This document shows positions 53,301-62,300 of a DNA stretch of 64,000 nt, piece by piece. Source of the DNA: Epiperipatus broadwayi (lineage: Eukaryota > Onychophora > Udeonychophora > Euonychophora > Peripatidae); NCBI GenBank assembly GCA_028023455.1, contig JAQFVV010006721.1, forward strand, positions 62,001 to 126,000. Reading direction: 5' to 3'. A model generated the notes under the pieces. That model ran no database searches and had not been told where the DNA came from. It was given only the letters and a program-made list of their open reading frames with translations. The translations under genes were made by a program, and so were the position numbers. Within the stretch, counting starts at the first letter, position 1. Every line of letters starts with the position of its first letter.

Positions 53301-56300
53301 TAGGTGCAATGCTCTCAGATCCAAGGCTCCTCACTGATGAGAGCCACAAGCTAGAAACTAGTCTGGAGATTATTGGATGAGTAGGTACTAGATAGGGATT
53401 TTATGAACTAGCCTTCTGGCATCCATTGATTACTCTGGCTTGCACTGAGTGGCACTACTTTATGGAGAGTTTGCCTCTTTTAATAACAGAAATTGGGATC
53501 ATATAATGTTTAGTGGTTTAAATCAAATGAATTTGAAAAAATATACATTTAGAAGTTGATACTGTACATGATTTGTTCATTATATCATGATTTCTAATTT
53601 TGAGATTAATTGGATTTAAGGGGGGGGGGGATGGACAAATATAATTCTAAAGAAATAATAGAAATATGGTTTGATTAAAAATTAAAAATAAATTCATTCA
53701 TGTATTGACATTTAATACTTTTTTTTTTTTTGGAATCATCATCATCATCAGCCATTATCAATCCACTGCAGGATGAAGGTCTCTCCAAGTTTAATCCATC
53801 ATCTCCGATCTTTAGCTTCTCTTCTTCACAACACCCCTGCACATTTTCTTATTTCATCCATCCATCTCACATGTGGTCTCTTTCTGGGTCTTTTACAGTC
53901 TCTTGGAATCCAGTTTAAAATTTCAATTGTCCATCTATTATCATCTCTTCTAGCAATATGTCCAGCCCAACTCCATTTCAATCTTTTAATTTTTTCAATA
54001 AGGTCAGTAACACCTGTTTGTTGTCTTACCCATACATTGCGTTTTCGATCTCTTCTTGTTACTCCCAACATACATCTCTCCATACTCCTTTGAGTGGTCT
54101 GAAGTCTCTGTATTGCTCTTCTATTAAGTGTCCAAGTCTCAGATCCATAAGTAAGAACTGATAAAACACATTTGTTAAAAACCATCCTTTTCAAACACAT
54201 AGGCATATTTCCTTTTAGTATCAAGTTATTTCTACCAAAAGCACTCCAACCAAGTTTAATTCTATGATTAATTTCCTCCATTATGTTTCCATCTGTATTA
54301 ATAATCTGACCAAGGTATTTGTAACTGTTAACTTCTTCTAATTCTTCATAATCAATCTTTATTTTCATATTTTGAGCAAATCGATTAAACATTACTTTCG
54401 TCTTTTTAACATTTATCTTTAGTCCTACTTTTCTACTTTCATCTGCTAACTCCTGCAACATTTCCTGCAGCTCTGAAGCATTATTTTCAAAAACAACTAC
54501 ATCATCTGCGAAATCTAAATGACTTAAATACTCTCCATTTACTTTCACTCCTTTAGTTTCCCATTTTAATCCACAAAATACTTCTTGCAGCACTGCTGTA
54601 AAGAGTTTTGGAGATATGGAGTCACCTTGTCTTACACCTTTCTCAATGTTGATTTTTCCAGTATCATTATGTAATCTAATTGTTGCTGTTGCATTTTTAT
54701 AAATATTCTTTAAAATATGACAATATCCTGGATCTATACCTTGATGATCCAATGCTTTAATCACTGAAGAAATGTGTATAGAATCAAATGCCTTTTCATA
54801 ATCTACAAATCCAAAACATAATGACAACTCATATTCATTTGTCCTTTCTATGACTTCTCTCAATACCTGGATATGATCTATTGTACTAAAACCACTTTTA
54901 AATCCAGCTTGTTCTCTTGGTTGGTGGAAATCCAAAGTTCTCTGTAGACGAGTTGTAATTATCTTGGTAAAAATTTTATATAAAACTGATAAAAGGCTGA
55001 TAGGTCTGTAATTTCTAATATTTTCTTTATCACCTTTTTTAAAAATTAATATTATTACTGCATTCTTCCAATCTTCCGGTACATCTTTATCATTTAGACA
55101 TTTGGTATATAACTTTGCTAAAATTGTTTCTATTTCTTCACCTGCTTCTTTTAATATATCAATTATAATTCCATCATTTCCTGGAGCCTTTCCTTTCTTC
55201 ATACACTTAATTGCATGTCTCACTTCTTCATTTAAAATTCTGGGCAATTCGGAAGATGTAATAGATATAGGAGGTACTTGTTCTTTATTACTATATAATT
55301 CTTGATAAAAATCTTCTACCAATTTCATGATGTCATCTCTCTTTTTAGTAATAATTCCATCTTTTTTTCTTATTGCAGATATAAATTTCCTACCAATACC
55401 AAAATGTTGTTTAACATTTTTGAGACTTTTATTTTCTTCTGCAGCTTTCCTTGCTATTTCACAGTTATACTTTCTTATATCATTTTCAACTCTTTTCCGT
55501 ACCATTTTACAAAATTCGAGATATTCAATTCTTTTTAATACATCATTTTTGTATATCTTCATATTCCTTCTTTTCTTCATAAATTCTCTAGTCTCAGTAG
55601 AAATTTTATTAGTCCATTGCTGCTTTTTTCTACCAGCTATGTTTGTTGCAGTTTTTAAAAGTGTATCAGTTATTTTCATATTAATTTCATTCAAATCTGA
55701 ATCATGTTCAAAATCTCCTAACACTTGAAACCTATTTGTAAGTTCTAATTTAAATTCATTAGAATGTTTCTGAAGATTAGGAATATCAATTGTAAATATT
55801 GTTTTTCTTAATAATTTTTGTCTCTCTAGTTTTACATTAACATGTAACTTACACCTTACTAATCGATGATCACTTCCTGTGTTAAATTTATTAAGAACAT
55901 TACAATCTTGAAATATGTATTTTCTGTTAGTCAAAATATAATCCAATTCTGCTGTACCTTCATTTGGATGCTTCCATGTCCATTTCCTTTTAACATTTTT
56001 CTCAAAAAATGAATTCATAATATAAAGTTTTTCTTTTTCTGCAAACTCCACAAGTCTATGTCCTCTCTCATTTCTATTACCATAACCAAAATTACCTACA
56101 GCAATTTCATCTTTCATTTGTCTACCAATTCTAGCATTAAAGTCTCCCATAACAATTTTAAAATGTTGTTTACTCTGATCAAAAGCCTTTTGTACATCCA
56201 TATAAAAATCTTCTACTACTTCATCACTATGAGAACTTGTTGGGGCATAAACCTGAATTATCTGCATTTGGTATCTGCTATTAAGTTGTATAACTAATCT

Positions 56301-59300
56301 TGCCACTGTCCGATACACCATCAATCTCCACAATATTGTTCTTCCACTTTTTATTTATAATGAATCCTACTCCACTTGTATTTCCAATATGTGTGCCTTT
56401 ATAATAGAGTATATGTCCACTTTTTAAATCAATTGTTTCTTCTCCTTTTCTTCTAACTTCACAAAGTCCAATAATGTCCCATTTAATATAAGACAGTTTT
56501 GGAATACCACATTAATTAATGATCTTATTATTTATCAATAATGTATTGAATCATGTTTTTATTAACCTCATTCAAAAAAAGTGTAATTTATTATCTATTT
56601 GTCAATTTAAAAAAATGAAATTAAAAATCTTAATATTATTATTAATTAAGACAAAATTTTGTTGTGTTTTTTAATTATCTATTTTTTTAAAAAAAAAAAA
56701 AAAACACGGGTAACGATATTTTTTTAAAAAATATTTATTTATATTAGTAATTATAATTATATTATTTTTCATTATCTTGCAATTTTAAACAGTAATAAAC
56801 TTAAGATTATCTTTAAATGTTTCATTAAATATAAATGTATCTTTTTAATTTATATAATCATTGGATCTTCGAAATTTTAATAAACTTTTCTCGGAACAAT
56901 TTAATCAAAATAAATTCATACAAAATGTAAATAGAGAAAAGCTTTATTTAAACCTAACAGTATGGTATGCTTATCTTGCTTTCGACTACTTAGTAGTCAT
57001 ATTCATAGCAATAGATGTCCGAGGAGCTTGTGATATTTGTCAAAAAATAAACAAAATGGAGGATTTGCACAAAATTTGAATAAAGTTCATTTAAATGAGC
57101 CATTTTTTTGAAAGGAAGTGTTTATTGCATGTATGTTTTTGGCAATATGCCATGCTTCTTTGACGTTATATTTAGCATCATTTCAGAGCAGACAATGCTG
57201 GCAGATGTAGGTTCAAAGATATGGCCTAGCTTAGAATCATGCTCAAAGAATTGCACGGCAATTTATCTATAAGAATCGCATAGCATAGATACCAATATAA
57301 TTAAGCTAAGATGAAGATGAAGGTTAAATCTGTTTTCTTTGAGCATGAGGCTACAGCATTGAACATACATCTGCTGACATTGTCTGCTCTGAAGGAAACG
57401 ATGTTAAATGTAAAGTCAAAGCGGCATGATACATTGCCAAAAACATACATGCAATAAATAAAAAAGAATCTTGCATGTCCCTTTCAAAAAAGTGGCTCAT
57501 TTAAATGAACTTATTCACATCCGTTATTCAAATTTTATGCAAATTCCCTATTTTGATTATTCTTTGATAAATATCACAAGCTCTTAGGACATCCATTGTT
57601 ATGAATATGACTACTCTAAGCTTATCATACTATTAGGATTTCGCATATTGCTGTTAGCTTTCTGTTCTGCACTGCTCAGTATTGCTATGAATAGGAGGCA
57701 ACCCGTCTCGAAAGCGCTAAGCGTTTAATATTTTTGCACTCTTTATAGCTTCTCTTTCAAACGCTTCACATGCTTTTAATATTATATATTATTAGGATTA
57801 AAGAAAGTTTTTTTTATATACATTTTGTATGTAATTTATTTTGAATAATCATTAGATATAAAAAAGGTAAAAATAAAAAAAATCTTATATTTTGATACTC
57901 TTGCTTTGTTTAATTCATTTTAAACAAAGGCAAAACTCCCCATACAGTAGTGCCACCCTGTGCCAAACAGAGTAATTAATGGATGCCAGAAGGCTTGTGC
58001 ATAAAATCCCTATCTAGTGCCTACTCATCCAATATCCCCAGACTAGTTTCTGGCTTGTGGCCATCATCAGTGAGGAGCCTTGGATCTGAGAGCACTGCAC
58101 CTAGATCTAGGTTACTCTGTTTGGCACAGGGTGGCACTACTGTATGGGGAGTTTTAGCCTTTGTTTACAACAAATTATGTGCTAGTATAGAGATGGTGAT
58201 CATGTGATTTTTAATTTATTTTAACATATTTCATTTAAATTATCTTTTTAAAAAAAAAAATAAAGAAAATTGAAAATTCCTTTGTGTATTGTTAAAAAAA
58301 ATTGAGTTCTTAGTATATCTCATAAATTACTTTGAATGTTTTTGTTAAACTAAAATATGAAATATTTTTTCTGCTCTGGGATGGGTCACAAAAAAGTTAA
58401 ATAATATATATTTTAATAAATAAGACTAATCTTTTCAAATGTTATATTTACAAGTGTTTTTTTAAAATACAAAAATTATTAATAAAATTAAAAAACAAGT
58501 AAAAATAAATAGTTTTGTAATAAAAGTCATTCTAATAGAAAATATTTAATTTGTTTATAAATAGATATAATAAATTATACTCAATTAAGAAATATTCATT
58601 TTTGTAGTATTTTTACTAAATTCATCATTATTATATTTCAAATTTTTATATTTTTTGTTTAAAAAGTATTAGTATTAAGTACATATTATAATAATTTTTT
58701 ATAAAGCAAAAAGAAGGTAAAAAAATTTAATCAGAGATGAAATATTTTTTATATTTATATATATTGATTTATTATAACAAGAAAACAACAAAAGGAAAAA
58801 CCAAACAAGTCCTTACAGCTTTTAAAAAAGAGGGTTTAATTATATATTAATTACTATGTGTATAATATGATTTATATTTATTAATATTTTAATGATCATG
58901 ATATTATGGTGATTTATTTTTAAAAAAAGAAATATATAATATTCACTTTTATGTTCAATGTCTTAAAATTTAAAGAAACTAGATCCTATATGATATTTAA
59001 GCATTTATGAGTACTATAAATGATAGTAATCAAAAACAATTTATAAACAAAATTATTATTTGTTGTTTAAATAGATTTTCTGTTGGAGAAAGTATTTATA
59101 AATATATTTCTTTATTGTTAAAATAAATTTTCTCTATTTTCTAGTGGAGAAAGTGTTTATAATCTTTGTGACGAAGAAAATGATGAAGAAATAGCATTGC
59201 ATGAAACACGATCTCAAAATGACATAACAATGAAAAAAATGGAGACTTTAAGAGAACAAATGGCTGTTTTAAATCTTAATAAAAAGGTGAAACTATACGT

Positions 59301-62300
59301 TTTATATATTATTAGATTTAAATTAATGACAATATTTATTGTCTATAATCCAAAGGATATAAAATAAAATTATTGCGCATGAAATTTTTTTTTAAAAAAA
59401 AAATCTGATTCTCTTTCATTGCTAATTTTTATCAGTTTCAAGATTGTCATATTAGTAAGATATAGAATTCTCATAAAGAGTGGGTTATGGATACAAATCT
59501 ATTCTTAAGCTCAACTAAAAAAGAAAATCATTTCAAGCATCGCTGGCCTTGTGGTTAGCATAGCCGCCTTATAAACAGCTGGCCCGGGTTCGCTTCCTGG
59601 TCAACGCTTTGACATATAAAAAAAAAAGAAAGTCATGAATGGTTTTATTATTAATAACTTGATTAAAAAAAAACAACCAAAATGTGGCATTTTTTGTTAT
59701 CAGAATAATAAATAGAATGTAGAGTTTTCTAATAAATGTAGAGATAATTTCAGCAACTGACAAGATGATTTAAAAAATGGTTTGTAGACCAAAATTGAAA
59801 GAAGATACAGATATATCGTAATCACTTTAAATGAATCTGAAAAATAATAGCACAATCCTATCCTCCATCAATGGTATATTTATATATCTGACAATAATAT
59901 TTCTAACACGTAGGTAGGAATATTTTGATCATCTTTTGAATAGTGTACGAGAATTAAGATGCTGATTTTTAATGATTTATCTATATTCATTTAGATTTGG
60001 ATAAAGATATCCAACTTAATGAAATCAAAAAGGTCTTTGTAATCTTAAAAATGGAATGGTTTCTGGTACTAATGAGATACCTGAAGAAATTTTAAAATAT
60101 GGTTATGCTATATTAGCTTCAAAAATAATGTAAATTTTTTGGAACATATGGGCTCATGAAATTTAAAAATAAATGGAATAGAAAGATTGCAGTAATTTTT
60201 TGGGAATATTTCATTATTATCCACTACAACAAAGATACTTCCAAGAATTTTGTTGAATAAATTGCTTCAGTCGTCGATGAATGAATATCAGATTCAGTGT
60301 GTTTTTAGAAAATCAAGCAGTAATGTAGTTTTTTTTTTTTGTTATCAGGGAAATGCAAGAAAAATGTACACAGGAATGATTTATATTGCTTTTATTTATT
60401 TGGTCAAGACATTGGATTTAATTAATTGAACAAGTCTAAAGTATAGTTTGAAATTAATTGGTGATCTATCAAAATGTATTCATATTATACAACTTGTACG
60501 TGATAAAATGAGAGAAAGTGTTATTACCACATGTGAGGCATTTGAAATTAAAATTAGTGTTGTTAAACAAAGATATATACTTGTTCCTACATTGTTTTCA
60601 ATTTTTATGACTGATCTCTGTAACTATTTATAGATGGCTTAATGACTCAGGAATCAAAGTGCGACACAAGTTTAATGGTCTAATTTTTAATTTGAATCGA
60701 TTAAAAGTGAAGCAAGAACTTTTTTTTGTTGGGATCTATTCCGGCTCTCGAATTTCTTATGAACTTCCTAACAATAATGTTATATGCCTTTTTTTTTCTT
60801 TTTATATGCTTATGGTTATACATTCTTGTTAATTCAAAAGATGGATCTGCAGAATGTATGTAATATTTTAAAGGTGTTTAGTAATTAAACTAGTGATGAA
60901 AGAAAAACTTTGATTGTTATCAGATTAAGAATGTAAGCCAAATTAAACATCCTAGTAGCTTTTTAAGTATGAATAAGCTTAGATTTTTCTGTACTATTGT
61001 TGCTGCTTTTAACAAATTAAAAAATAGGAAGAATATTTCTTTATAGTGAAATAACTACTGCAACTAAATTAGCAATAAATAGAATTGTTATTTTGCCTAA
61101 TTTAGTGTATGAAAATGAGTTTTGACACTCTATCAACATAATTTAAAAGCAATATAAGAATGTTACATGAAATTTTAAAATTACAACAGCAAGATCATAA
61201 AAGCAATCACTGTTTGTCAAATTGTTGGATGTAGTGGTATAGATTCCAATATTGTAAAGTCACTTCATCATTGGATTGAATATATGACATGAATGAACAA
61301 TACAAGATTTCCTAAAACATTATTTTGCTGTAAATTTGATCATAGTTTTCATTGAAGAGGAGACACCATTACCTCAAAGATATTACAAAGAACTTATTGA
61401 TTATTTTCTCTGGGAGGATATAACTAAAGATAGAATACAATGGATAGCTGTAATTCAGAAATAAAAGTTTGCTGCATAAATTAAAAGACAACATTGTAAA
61501 ATATCACAATAATAGAATAATAAACCAATATGTGGGTGTATTTTTGATTCAAGATTAGTTTGGATAGTCATTGCAAAACTCATCATTACTTTTTACCTTT
61601 TTTTAATCTCTTGGAGTTGAAATGACTGTGCTCATTTTCAAGTAACTACTATCGATAATGACATTAATATCATATTAAACAGACACCCTCCCCCCTCATT
61701 TTTTATTCATGTTAATATGTATGCTTAACTGTATTGTATTTCTATGGAGATTTTTTTTTTGCTACATAATTTTATTCAAAAATAAAAATTAATAAAGCAA
61801 AAGTTTTAGATATTGTTTTCAATCTAAGTACTTTTTTATCGGTAGTAGGATTTACATCTTTCTATTTTCATTTATGTAAATTTTTAATGCCGTCATTTGA
61901 ATTTTTTTGGTTATTAAATTTTAACTTACATTTTTATCCATTTTTCTTCTTAATTTTTTTTAGAATGAATTTTTTTACCTATTTTTAGATTTAATTTATT
62001 TTTTCCTTTTCCTATGTATTGATTTCTACTTTAACCATTTACAACTTTCTTAAACATTTTATCAATACTCTTTATTTATATCAAAACTAACAGTTTCGAC
62101 TGTCCCTCAGTCATCATCAGAGCTCTTTACAATCTTAAACTTTAATCTTAATTTTATTTAAAAACAAAAATAAATGAATCAGAAAGTTTACAATATTCTT
62201 TTCAGTCAAAGTACTTTTTAATCAATAATAGTATTTGTATATTTCTATTTCATTTAAATTATATAAATTTTTATCTTCATCTTTTGGTAAAAAAATTTCC

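Larger units (their letters stand above)
53105..53475. mobile_element. Foldback MITE, full copy with two arms
   Basis: The left arm (53105-about 53285) and right arm (about 53295-53475) are inverted repeats of each other over almost the full length, starting GGCAAACTCTCCATAAAGTA. Shared blocks are the AGTAATCAATGGAT, ATCCCTATCTAGTGCCTAC, CCAGACTAGTTTCTA and GAGGAGCCTTGGATCTGAGA segments. A second copy is at 57922-58166, a deletion derivative at 33827-33890 and a faded one near 31905-32215. No coding capacity. About 50 bp of similarity (ATGTTTAGTG) continues to the right of the hairpin. Confidence 0.85.

Noticed and set aside
53730-56297. Several + strand open frames of 60-133 codons
   Set aside because: All are complements of the 835-codon LINE frame on the - strand.
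59538-59612. Functional tRNA gene
   Set aside because: Acceptor stem mismatch, no clear anticodon stem and a following A-rich tail point to a SINE.
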